Shown in pieces: positions 8,882-16,795 of a stretch of 64,000 nucleotides of DNA. The notes under the pieces were generated by a model. It was not told the DNA's origin. It saw only the letters and a program-made list of their open reading frames with translations, and made no database searches. Position 1 is the stretch's first letter; every line of letters starts with the position of its first letter. The position numbers and the translations under genes are program-made. This stretch comes from Pleurocapsa sp. FMAR1 (GTDB taxonomy: Bacteria > Cyanobacteriota > Cyanobacteriia > Cyanobacteriales > Xenococcaceae). Where the stretch lies: positions 1,240,001-1,304,000 of the forward strand of contig NZ_OY762512.1 in NCBI RefSeq assembly GCF_963665995.1, in the 5' to 3' direction.

Positions 8882-9556
8882 TTAAACTTTTTGTTGACTG
8901 GTAAGGTTATTGTTAATCCGATCGAGGACAGTAATAATTTCGGTGGGATTAAGTCTTTGGGTATAGTCTGCATGGGCGAAACTGTAGACAACTGTGCCGT
9001 CAGCAGCTACTACGTAGGTGGCAGGAAGGGGTAACTCAAAAGTAGAGTCCCCATTATAAGCAGAGATATCGATGCCGAAGTTGTCATAAATTGGTCTTAA
9101 TGATTCAGGTAGAGTAAATACTAAGCCGAATTGTTTGGCTAGTAAGTTGCCGCGATCGCTCAAAACTTCAAAGGATAATTTGTTTTTTTCTTGAGTAGTA
9201 AGAGAGTTATCAGGGGTTTCTGGAGAAATTGCGACTAAAGTTGCGCCTCTTGCCTCTATTTCTGGTAAGGCTTGTTCTAAGGCGCGTAATTCAAGATTGC
9301 AATAAGGACACCAGCCACCACGATAAAAAGTAATAACTAATGCACCCTTAGCCAAGAGTGAATCTAGGGTGATTTCTTTACTCACTGCATTGGGTAAGCT
9401 GAAGTTAGGAACTTTTTGTCCCTTACTTAGACTTTGTTCGGCGATTTTGGTGTTAATTAAGTCTGTGGTAGCTTGTGCCATCATTGCTTTGATTGATTCT
9501 GGTTGATTGGCACTAAATTCGGCTTTGAAGTTATTTATTTCTTGAGTCAGATTCAT
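8882..9556 (-). CDS. Peroxiredoxin-like protein (AhpC/TSA superfamily)
   Basis: A thiol peroxidase-like protein of about 224 residues. After a helical N-terminal extension of about 45 residues comes the thioredoxin-fold core with FSLPNAVSKEITLDSLL and the CxxC-bearing FYRGGWCPYCNLELRAL around residue 85, where the first Cys sits at the peroxidatic position. The PxxxT/SxxC context of classical peroxiredoxins is replaced by RGGWCPYC, as in the peroxiredoxin-like subgroup common in cyanobacteria. I chose the second ATG (9556) because AGGAG then lies about 7 bases upstream; from the first ATG (9562) the spacing would be about 1. It precedes trxA and follows a tetR gene with an operator candidate in the gap. 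Confidence 0.9.
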   Translation of the reverse strand: MNLTQEINNFKAEFSANQPESIKAMMAQATTDLINTKIAEQSLSKGQKVPNFSLPNAVSKEITLDSLLAKGALVITFYRGGWCPYCNLELRALEQALPEIEARGATLVAISPETPDNSLTTQEKNKLSFEVLSDRGNLLAKQFGLVFTLPESLRPIYDNFGIDISAYNGDSTFELPLPATYVVAADGTVVYSFAHADYTQRLNPTEIITVLDRINNNLTSQQKV

Positions 9557-9573
9557 AATCATCTCCTGTTTTT

Positions 9574-9592
9574 GAATGAACGTTCCAATATT
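9574..9592. promoter_or_regulatory. Candidate TetR operator upstream of the peroxiredoxin gene
   Basis: The 19-bp sequence GAATGAACGTTCCAATATT agrees at 16 of 19 positions with a second copy at 10267-10285 upstream of the tetR gene. It lies about 20 bp before the peroxiredoxin start and contains the short palindrome GAACGTTC. Two matching sites beside a TetR gene and its neighbour suggest the regulator's binding site. This is inference from repetition and position. Confidence 0.55.
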
Positions 9593-9641
9593 GTGTAAAA
9601 AAAGTCAGAGCATTTTTTTGGAGTAATAGAATAGCTAAGAT

Positions 9642-10223
9642 TTAATCCAGTACTGAGAGAATGACATCAACAATGTTGTTTAGAGTTCGCCGATCGCGGT
9701 TAACTTTGCCGATTACCCTTAAGCCTTGCAAACTAGAGGTGAGATATTGCGCCATGCTAACTAAATCGCGATCGCTTTTTATTTCTCCTTTAGCCTGCGC
9801 TTTACTGAGTGCCTGTTGAAAAGCACCAGCTATTTGACTAAAGTGAGTATCAACTCTGGCTTTAGCTTCAGCATCATGAGGACAAAGTTCGACAGCAGTA
9901 TTAGTCATCAAACAACCATAGCAATTTTGCTCTTTTGCCATTCCTACTACCAAATCTCGAAATAAATTGGTAATAGTTTGTTTTGCTGCGTCGGGAGTCA
10001 TAAGAGATGAGATCGTACTTTTAACTACCGTTGCTTCGTAATGAGCGATCGCAGCTAAAAATAATGAGCGTTTATCCCCAAAAGTGTCATAAAGACTACC
10101 TCGGTTAATGCCCATAGTTGAAACTAAAGTTTGTATTGATGTCCCTTCGTAACCGTTACGCAAGAATGTGTACATTGCTTTGCTTAACACTTCGTCTTTG
10201 TCAAACTCTTTGGTTCTTGCCAT
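9642..10223 (-). CDS. TetR/AcrR family transcriptional regulator
   Basis: A 193-residue repressor-type regulator. The N-terminal helix-turn-helix (about residues 10-55) reads FDKDEVLSKAMYTFLRNGYE, then TLVSTMGINRGSLYDTFGDKRSLF, the standard TetR motif. The C-terminal ligand domain contains three cysteines, two of them close together in NCYGCLMTNT near residue 100 and one in VELCPHD. Subfamily members with a similar Cys-rich segment (the YxxCL type) often sit next to redox or oxidoreductase genes. It is the first gene of the run tetR, peroxiredoxin, trxA. The ligand is unknown; a thiol or reactive-electrophile signal is plausible but not shown. Confidence 0.9.
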   Translation of the reverse strand: MARTKEFDKDEVLSKAMYTFLRNGYEGTSIQTLVSTMGINRGSLYDTFGDKRSLFLAAIAHYEATVVKSTISSLMTPDAAKQTITNLFRDLVVGMAKEQNCYGCLMTNTAVELCPHDAEAKARVDTHFSQIAGAFQQALSKAQAKGEIKSDRDLVSMAQYLTSSLQGLRVIGKVNRDRRTLNNIVDVILSVLD

Positions 10224-10266
10224 CGCCTCCCAATTTTAACTCTTGGAGATACTATAACATATTTTA

Positions 10267-10292
10267 GAATGATCGTTCCAAAATAATCATTC
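10267..10292. promoter_or_regulatory. Candidate TetR operator in the tetR promoter
   Basis: This site holds GAATGATCGTTCCAAAATA, the partner of the site at 9574-9592, and is also an inverted repeat: GAATGAT at 10267-10273 is answered by ATCATTC at 10286-10292. It is about 45 bp upstream of the tetR start, where autorepression would act. No binding data are available from sequence. Confidence 0.55.
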
Positions 10293-10466
10293 TTCTAATT
10301 TCAGAAGATACAGCGATCGCTTAAGAATATGGTGTAGATAATATTACTAATATTGCTCAACTGTATATTTAATCAATTCATCGCGCACAAGAAACGGGTG
10401 GTTTTGAGCTAGCACTATTGATAGAGTAAAAAAGTTACAACCTGGGCTTGGAGTACAAGAGTAAAA

Positions 10467-11325
10467 ATGCAGGTATCTATAAAATACGAAGATTGCCAGA
10501 GAATTGCCAAAGCGATCGCCTCTATTCGTCAACATCACCTGAGTCAGCCCGCTCTTTTCACTGTGGCACAACACATTGGAAAGAGCGAATACCATTTTCA
10601 AAAATTATTTACTCAATGGGCTGGTATTAGCCCCAAACGTTTTTTGCAGTATCTAAACCTCGAATATGCTAAATCAAAAATCAACCAGACCAAAAAGCTT
10701 ATTAGATTTGACATTAGATGTCGGGTTATCTAGTCCAGGTCGATTACACGATCTATTTGTGAACTTAGAAGCAATGTCTCCTGGTAAATACAAAACAGGT
10801 GGAATAGGTTTGCAAATTCATTATGGTGTTCACGACACCCCGTTTGGTAAATCTTTAATTGCCACAACTACTCGTGGTGTTTGCAATCTTCATTTCTTAG
10901 ATCTGGCTAATAAGCAAACGCCTGAACAAATCCTACGACAGTCTTGGTCAAATGCCGAAATCATTCATAACCAAAACGCTACTCAAGCCTTATGCGATCG
11001 CATTTTCCATTTAGCAAACTTGCAAGAGCAAAAATCACTAACGCTTTTAGTCAAGGGAACTAATTTTCAGATTCAAGTTTGGCGTGCGCTTTTGCAAGTA
11101 CCATTTGCAGAAATTACAACTTATCAAACCATTGCTGAAATGATCGGTCGCCCTACTGCTAGCAGAGCGGTAGGCAATGCTGTGGGAAAAAACCCTATAG
11201 GCTATCTCATTCCTTGTCATAGGGTGATTCGAGGCTCTAGAGAACTCGGTGGCTATCGTTGGGGAGCAGAGCGTAAAACTGCCATTTTAGGTTGGGAAGC
11301 CAGCCGTAAAATTGATCGAGAATAA
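10467..11325 (+). pseudogene. ada: AraC-type HTH/methylated-DNA-protein cysteine methyltransferase, one frameshift
   Basis: The intact protein would combine an AraC-type DNA-binding domain (IKYEDCQRIAKAIASIRQHH, then VAQHIGKSEYHFQKLFTQWAGISPKRFLQYL) with an O6-alkylguanine-DNA methyltransferase that takes the methyl group onto its own Cys. The catalytic motif IPCHRVIRG is complete near the C-terminus, as is the preceding TYQTIAEMIGRP with helix ASRAVGNAVGKNP. The two halves are in different frames: the first ends at 10733 and the second continues from about 10690. The switch is at five A's (10692-10696); four would restore one continuous frame (NQTKSLLDLTLDVG). The N-terminal zinc domain of E. 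coli Ada is absent, as in YdaH-like forms. Real pseudogene or sequencing error cannot be told apart here. Confidence 0.85.
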
Positions 11326-11442
11326 AATCATGAAAGTTTTAGATATTATTGAGCTTCTTCTGTTAGCTGCGTTAAGAACTAGACTTATTCTAGTGCTAGT
11401 AAACCGTCAAGTCTTAATAAAAAAAGATGGAAGAACTATTGT

Positions 11443-12414
11443 CTATACAGATAAACCTTTAGAGGCTAACCATTCCTGGTTATACAGACGAGATTGATAT
11501 CTTGCTCCACCATCACATAGTACCGTAACTATAGTATGACCAGGACCCATTTGTTTTGCTAAAGCTAAGGCTGCACCGACATTAATCCCCACAGAACCGC
11601 CCATAAATAAGCCTTCTTTATTGAGTAGCTGATAGATAACGCGGACACATTCTTGGTCGTTAACCTGAAGCGCATCATCAATGGGCGCACCTTCCATATT
11701 GCCTGTAATGCGACTATTGCCAATTCCTTCGGTAATCGAATTTCCTTCAGGATTAATTTCTCCTGTTTTGATGTGGCTATAAAGACCGCTACCCATAGGA
11801 TCGGCAACTACACAACGAACATTAGGGTTTTGCTCTTTAAGATACATAGATACCCCAGCATAAGTTCCCCCCGTACCAGTAGCAGCAACCCAAGCATCAA
11901 TTTTGCCGTCGGTTTGCGACCAAATTTCTGCCCCTGTAGTTTCATAATGTGCCTGACGATTAGCTAAATTCTCAAACTGATTAGCCCAGATAGCATTTTC
12001 CATCTCGGCTGCTACACGCCCTGATACTTTGACGTAATTATTAGGATTTTTATAAGGAACTGCCGGGACAAGACGCACATCTGCACCAAGAGTTTTCAGG
12101 GTATCAATTTTCTCTTGAGACTGAGTTTCAGGAATGATAATTAGACATTTATAACCTTTGGCATTACAAATATGCGCCAGACCAATTCCCGTATTACCTG
12201 CTGTTCCTTCAACTACAGTTCCCCCAGGTTTGAGTAGTCCTTTTTTTTCCGCATCTTCAATAATATAAAGAGCAGCACGATCTTTTACTGAACCACCAGG
12301 ATTAAGAAACTCTGCTTTACCTAGTATTTCGCAGCCTGTTTCTTCACTAAAGCTGTTGAGCCGAATTAACGGAGTATTGCCCACCGTGGCGAGAAAACCA
12401 TTTTTGATATCCAT
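11443..12414 (-). CDS. cysK: Cysteine synthase (O-acetylserine sulfhydrylase)
   Basis: A 323-residue PLP enzyme that makes cysteine from O-acetylserine and sulfide in the cytoplasm. It has the substrate loop GNTPLIRLNS, the PLP-binding Lys in PGGSVKDRAA near residue 44, the phosphate and substrate loop GTAGNTGIGL near residue 70, and the glycine-rich ATGTGGTYAG near residue 178. It ends LYNQEWLASKGL, typical of this cyanobacterial subfamily. Its 3' end overlaps a doubtful small plus-strand frame. The closest relatives could be called cysK or cysM; I use cysK as the general symbol. Confidence 0.9.
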   Translation of the reverse strand: MDIKNGFLATVGNTPLIRLNSFSEETGCEILGKAEFLNPGGSVKDRAALYIIEDAEKKGLLKPGGTVVEGTAGNTGIGLAHICNAKGYKCLIIIPETQSQEKIDTLKTLGADVRLVPAVPYKNPNNYVKVSGRVAAEMENAIWANQFENLANRQAHYETTGAEIWSQTDGKIDAWVAATGTGGTYAGVSMYLKEQNPNVRCVVADPMGSGLYSHIKTGEINPEGNSITEGIGNSRITGNMEGAPIDDALQVNDQECVRVIYQLLNKEGLFMGGSVGINVGAALALAKQMGPGHTIVTVLCDGGARYQSRLYNQEWLASKGLSV

Positions 12415-12483
12415 ATTTATAAAAACTATACTGAATCCACCCTTTAGTCTTTACATTACCTGAATTTTGCTGGTAGTTGATTG

Positions 12484-13563
12484 TTAATTGCTAATGTCTT
12501 GATGTCCTTCGGCGATTAATTTGGGCTTGATGTACAAGTTTTCCAAAAGTACGCCCATTCCTGCTATCCAAGGTGGAACAATTAGCGCACCAATAATTCC
12601 TAGAACCTGTGCGCCACCAAGGACTGCCAGCAATTGATATAAGGGAGAAACTTTTACAGAGTTGCCGACGAGTAGAGGATCTAAAATATAGGTTTCTAAA
12701 TTCTGGACAATGGCAAACAATAAGAGTACCCAAACAAAAGTTAATCCTCCTTGGGAAGTGGCGACGATTAGAGCGGGAATTGCACCTAAGATTGGACCAA
12801 AAAAGGGAATAAGGTTAGTAAATCCAGCAATTACGCCTAAACCCAAAGCTAGATCTGATAAGCCTAAAAATCTGAGACTAACGCTAATTACTACACCCAA
12901 AATTCCCGAAACTAAAATCCGTCCCTGAATATAATTTCCCATGCGTTTGCCCACTGGCTGAATCTGTTCTGCTAAACGTTGATTCCAAGGTCTGGGAAAG
13001 AGATTGATAATATCTTTTATTAGTTGTTTGGAAGCAGATAGCATATACGCTGAAAGCAGCAAAGCCAAAAAAGCACTAAGCACACTGCCAATAATTCCCC
13101 TCGTAACGCTGTAGGAGCGAACTACTAACTGCTGACTAGAACGAATTGCCCAAGAGATTAATCCCTGCACATCTAATAGCTGATTAATGATATCTGGTGC
13201 GCCTGTACCGTTCAAGCCCAAACGCAGAATTAAATCTGATAAAAGCGATCGCACTGTCTCTAAATATACAGGAAGTCTACCAATCAAGCTTTGGATTTGT
13301 TCTACTACCGTCGGTCCAATAATTAAACCAAAACCCGTCAAAGTACCGATTAACGCTGCATAAACTAGCAAAATTGCTAAAAATCGGGGCAATCCTAATT
13401 TTTGCGTTGTCTCAACTATGGGAGCTAAGGTAGCAGCTATGACTACGGCAATCATTAATACTACGATTAAACTTCGCAACTGCCATAAAAGAATCAGCAG
13501 CAAAGGAAGAGTAACTAGCAGGATAATATTAGTCAGAGAAATAGAAATCGGTCTGTTGGTCAT
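12484..13563 (-). CDS. AI-2E family transporter
   Basis: A 359-residue integral membrane protein of the AI-2E (PerM/TqsA) family. Hydrophobic segments lie near residues 10-50 (two helices), 68-92, 150-175, and in a C-terminal block from about 210 to 340. The family hallmark region GLGVIAGFTNLIPFFGPILGAIPALIVA is clear near residue 240. Members move small molecules or act as Na+/H+ antiporters; the substrate here is unknown. It follows cysK in the same direction with a 70-bp gap and has a MBL-fold gene upstream. Confidence 0.9.
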   Translation of the reverse strand: MTNRPISISLTNIILLVTLPLLLILLWQLRSLIVVLMIAVVIAATLAPIVETTQKLGLPRFLAILLVYAALIGTLTGFGLIIGPTVVEQIQSLIGRLPVYLETVRSLLSDLILRLGLNGTGAPDIINQLLDVQGLISWAIRSSQQLVVRSYSVTRGIIGSVLSAFLALLLSAYMLSASKQLIKDIINLFPRPWNQRLAEQIQPVGKRMGNYIQGRILVSGILGVVISVSLRFLGLSDLALGLGVIAGFTNLIPFFGPILGAIPALIVATSQGGLTFVWVLLLFAIVQNLETYILDPLLVGNSVKVSPLYQLLAVLGGAQVLGIIGALIVPPWIAGMGVLLENLYIKPKLIAEGHQDISN

Positions 13564-13672
13564 GGGAGAGCCACAAGCTATAAGCCTTAAGCTATTAATA
13601 GATTTGAATTATTTAAATTGTTTTACAGCTAATAATTTTGTAGTTAAAAACTAAAAACTATTGAATAACTAT

Positions 13673-14434
13673 TTAGACTAAGGCTAACTCAATTGTTTCT
13701 CCAGATTGAGGATCGATCGCTTTAGTAGCAAGATTGTTTTGTTGCAAAAGTTGCTTAAACTCTTCTATCGTGCCGTCTGCTTTCAGTAGTGTCTTAATCA
13801 AGCCTTGAACATCAACATCGCCTCCAGCAGCAGTAGCTAAAATCACCTGTGGTTTTAAGCGTTTACACACCTGCAAAGCTGTCTCCTGCCCTTTGATTAC
13901 CGGTCCTACCAAAGGTAACTTAAGGTTAATAAGAGGAGTGATAATTACATCGATAGGTGCTGCTTCACTCAAAGAATCAGAATGATTGCCGTGAGGTTCG
14001 TAATAAATATTTTTGCCCGATTCTAAGCCTTTTATAATATACCCATTTTCAACCAGTGTAGGACCGACGGGTGAACCTGGAACAGCAAGAATTTCTGCCT
14101 GTTCTCCTAGCTTAAAGCTTTCTCCATGGTCTAGGGAAGTGACGTTAGTATAGCCTAATTCTTTGACTACCTTGGCTGCATTAGGAGATGCTACAACAGG
14201 AAGATTATGATCTAATTTTTTGAGAGTAGGGGGATGAGCATGATCTTCTAGTCCCTGGGAAAGAAGAATTAGATCTATATTTTCAGGAATTGGCTGAGGA
14301 TTATTTTTTTTGCTTTTAAACAACCAAGCTTGATTGCCGAAAACTAAATCTCCTACCAGCCAGGGGTCGAGGAGAATTCTTTTACTATCAATTTCTATCA
14401 GCCAGGAATTGCTATCTAAATAAGTAAGATTCAT
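13673..14434 (-). CDS. MBL-fold protein with an altered metal-binding motif
   Basis: A 253-residue protein with the overall plan of UPF0173-type metallo-beta-lactamase-fold hydrolases: N-terminal LTYLDSNSWLIEIDSKRILLDPWL, then the motif region LLSQGLEDHAHPPTL near residue 58. The usual HxHxDH is reduced here to QGLEDH, so the first two histidines are absent while the Asp-His pair remains. A later HGNHSDSL and a long VIITPLINLKLPLVGPVIKG stretch follow. Cyanobacteria and plants carry related proteins. With the first two histidines gone, classical two-metal hydrolysis is doubtful; function unknown. Confidence 0.8.
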   Translation of the reverse strand: MNLTYLDSNSWLIEIDSKRILLDPWLVGDLVFGNQAWLFKSKKNNPQPIPENIDLILLSQGLEDHAHPPTLKKLDHNLPVVASPNAAKVVKELGYTNVTSLDHGESFKLGEQAEILAVPGSPVGPTLVENGYIIKGLESGKNIYYEPHGNHSDSLSEAAPIDVIITPLINLKLPLVGPVIKGQETALQVCKRLKPQVILATAAGGDVDVQGLIKTLLKADGTIEEFKQLLQQNNLATKAIDPQSGETIELALV

Positions 14435-14633
14435 ATCAGCTATTTACTATACACCTTACCTATTATTGTAAAGATTTGTTTCGCAATTAGGAGAAATTAA
14501 TTCCCTAATATATTTCTAGGAAGCCATGTTTTTATTGGTCAGGGTTTAGCGTAAAATATTTTGGTGTTCAGAAATATCTATTTAAAGCTAGTACAGTTTT
14601 TAAGTAAAGTTCAAGACAAACTAGAAAACCTTC

Positions 14634-14663
14634 CTTAACGAAAAGTTAAAATGGTCATAACTT
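14634..14663 (+). promoter_or_regulatory. Candidate Pho box upstream of pstB
   Basis: Three 8-bp units stand 11 bp apart: CTTAACGA at 14634, GTTAAAAT at 14645 and CATAACTT at 14656. The cyanobacterial Pho box is known as tandem 8-bp repeats resembling CTTAACCT with 3-bp spacers, bound by the response regulator SphR under phosphate limitation. It lies about 85 bp before the pstB start codon, a sensible position. The repeats are imperfect, so the call rests on spacing plus gene identity. Confidence 0.5.
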
Positions 14664-14746
14664 CTAATATGTAAGATTAATTCTAGGAAAAATCAGTAGC
14701 AGATAGATATAAATATTTATTCAAATTTTAGAGCAAGATAGATTTT

Positions 14747-15553
14747 ATGATTTATGATCAACAGACTGCTAGTCAAACAGAGACGGTTTTACAGGCAGAA
14801 AATGTAAATGTATACTACGGTGATTTTTTAGCCGTCAAGGGTATTTATTTAGATATTCCCAAAAATCGAGTTACTGCTTTTATTGGTCCTTCTGGATGTG
14901 GTAAAAGTACGCTGTTACGCTGTTACAATCGCCTCAACGATTTAATTCCTATTTTTCGCTTAGAAGGACTGATAACCTATTACAATCAAAACCTATACGG
15001 TAAAGATATCGATCCCGTGCAGGTGCGACGCAAGGTAGGGATGGTTTTTCAAAGACCAAATCCTTTTCCAAAATCAATTTATGACAATATTGCTTTTGGA
15101 GCTAAAATTAATGGCTACAAAGGTGATATGGATGAGCTTGTAGAGCGATCGCTTAGAAGCGCAGCACTTTGGGATGAAGTAAAAGATAAGCTCAGACAAA
15201 GTGGTTTAGCTCTTAGTGGTGGACAACAGCAAAGATTGTGTATTGCCAGAGCTATAGCGCTAAAGCCTGATGTCGTCTTGATGGATGAACCCTGTTCTGC
15301 CCTAGACCCTATTTCTACCTTAAAAGTAGAAGAGTTAATTCATCGGTTGAAAGAAGATTACACCATTGTTATCGTTACTCACAATATGCAGCAGGCATCG
15401 AGAGTAGCAGATTATACAGGATTTTTTAATGTTACTGAAGTTGAAGGGGGAAATCGCCAGGGCTATCTAGCAGAATTTGCGCCAACAGAGCAAATTTTCC
15501 AAAATCCTCAAGAAGAAGCAACTCAGCAATATGTAAGCGGTCGTTTTGGTTGA
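14747..15553 (+). CDS. pstB: Phosphate ABC transporter ATP-binding protein
   Basis: A 268-residue ATPase that powers high-affinity phosphate import together with PstA, PstC and PstS at the inner membrane. It has Walker [13 protein letters not shown] near residue 47, the PstB-specific Q-loop [16 protein letters not shown], the ABC signature [10 protein letters not shown], Walker [14 protein letters not shown], and the switch His in [17 protein letters not shown]. The sequence RYYNRLN-like segment ([10 protein letters not shown]) is also typical of PstB. No pstS, pstC or pstA is present in the window, so this is a separately placed copy; cyanobacteria often have several pstB genes. Confidence 0.95.
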   Translation: MIYDQQTASQTETVLQAENVNVYYGDFLAVKGIYLDIPKNRVTAFIGPSGCGKSTLLRCYNRLNDLIPIFRLEGLITYYNQNLYGKDIDPVQVRRKVGMVFQRPNPFPKSIYDNIAFGAKINGYKGDMDELVERSLRSAALWDEVKDKLRQSGLALSGGQQQRLCIARAIALKPDVVLMDEPCSALDPISTLKVEELIHRLKEDYTIVIVTHNMQQASRVADYTGFFNVTEVEGGNRQGYLAEFAPTEQIFQNPQEEATQQYVSGRFG

Positions 15554-15641
15554 TTTTTAGCAGATAACTTACTTAAGAAAGACGAGGTGGAGTCGATTTC
15601 TTGATAATATAGGTTCAACCTGGGATTGTTAAAATAAAATT

Positions 15642-16046
15642 ATGTTTTCTAAAAAATACTTATCTCGTATACTTGCTTTAGTTCTAGTAGTTGCTATTAG
15701 CTTAGTCGGCTGTGGTTCTAACCCCTCTGGATTGTCGGGAAACTTTACTGAAGATACCGTGGCGGTGTTAGATAATCTGCGGATGGCAATAGATCTTCCA
15801 GATGATGCTTCTAACAAGAAAGAAGTAGTTAGCCTCGCCCGCACGCAAATCAGTGATTATGTTTCTCGCTATCGTCGTAATTCTAAAACTTCGGGATTGC
15901 GCTCTTTTACTACGATGCAAACCGCATCAAATGCGATCGCTGGCTATTATAGCTCTTACGGCAATCGTCCTGTACCAGACAAGCTTAAAAAACGTCTAAC
16001 TCAAGAGTTTAGACAAGTAGAAATTTCTTTAAAACGAGGCGTATAA
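15642..16046 (+). CDS. psb27: Photosystem II assembly lipoprotein Psb27
   Basis: A 134-residue thylakoid-lumen lipoprotein that binds the lumenal side of immature photosystem II (CP43) and assists assembly of the manganese cluster and repair. It has a signal peptide with the lipobox ISLVGC, placing the acylated Cys near residue 24. The mature domain is the four-helix Psb27 fold, recognisable from GNFTEDTVAVLDNLRMAIDLP, then VSLARTQISDYVSRYRR and a C-terminal stretch with PDKLKKRLTQEF. Length and motif order are normal. It follows pstB in the same direction with a gap of about 90 bp but is unlikely to be functionally linked to it. Confidence 0.93.
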   Translation: MFSKKYLSRILALVLVVAISLVGCGSNPSGLSGNFTEDTVAVLDNLRMAIDLPDDASNKKEVVSLARTQISDYVSRYRRNSKTSGLRSFTTMQTASNAIAGYYSSYGNRPVPDKLKKRLTQEFRQVEISLKRGV

Positions 16047-16162
16047 GTTTCTGTTGATAATAACTATTTTTCTCCTGAACATAACTGTTTAGGATTTTTT
16101 TTTAGACTTTTTCATTAATCAGTAAATATCGAGCGAAAGACACCCATTGCTAAACTCAGAGT

Positions 16163-16795
16163 ATGACAGCATACATTTATCTTCACGGTTTCGCTTCTAG
16201 TCCCAAATCTAATAAAGCGCAGTATTTGCGCGATCGCTTTACAGAAGTTAATCTTAATCTCAATGTCTTAGATCTCAATCAAGGAAATTTTAGTCGTCTA
16301 ACTCTATCTCGGCAAATTCAACGAACTATTGCTGCCTTTCCAGATTCTCAAACACCTATTACTCTAATTGGTTCTAGCTTTGGCGGCTTAACGGCTGCCT
16401 GGGTTGCTCAACAGCAACAAGTAGAGAAGATAATTTTATTGGCACCTGCCTTTGGTTTCCCTCAAAGTTGGTATGCAAAATTAAAACCTGAGCAAATAGA
16501 ACAATGGCGAGAATCAGATGCCTTGCCTATATATCATTACGGAGAAGGTAAACAAGTTTTGTTGCACTATCAATTTTTACAAGATGCAGATAACTATCCT
16601 CTATCGGGATTAAAAAGATCTGTTGCTACTTTAATTATTCACGGTATTCATGATGATGTTGTACCAATTCAAGTTAGTCGCGACTATACTAGCCAGCATT
16701 CTCAGGTAAAGCTGATTGAACTAAATAGCGATCATGGTTTGAATGATGTTAAAGAGAGAATTTGGCAGGAAATTAAAGGGATGATTAATGCTTAA
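16163..16795 (+). CDS. YqiA/YcfP-like alpha/beta hydrolase
   Basis: A 210-residue esterase-like protein. It opens with AYIYLHGFASSPKSNKAQYL, the family start, and has the nucleophile elbow GSSFGG near residue 74. The acid and base follow as IHGIHDDVVP near residue 162 and DHGLND near residue 193, completing a Ser-Asp-His triad. Substrate unknown; E. coli YqiA shows esterase activity on short acyl and CoA esters. Its stop overlaps by four bases with the stop of the converging exoprotein gene. Confidence 0.85.
   Translation: MTAYIYLHGFASSPKSNKAQYLRDRFTEVNLNLNVLDLNQGNFSRLTLSRQIQRTIAAFPDSQTPITLIGSSFGGLTAAWVAQQQQVEKIILLAPAFGFPQSWYAKLKPEQIEQWRESDALPIYHYGEGKQVLLHYQFLQDADNYPLSGLKRSVATLIIHGIHDDVVPIQVSRDYTSQHSQVKLIELNSDHGLNDVKERIWQEIKGMINA

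Noticed and set aside
11312-11497. 61-codon frame after the ada gene
   Set aside because: It overlaps the 3' end of cysK on the other strand, has no recognised domain and no good ribosome-binding site.
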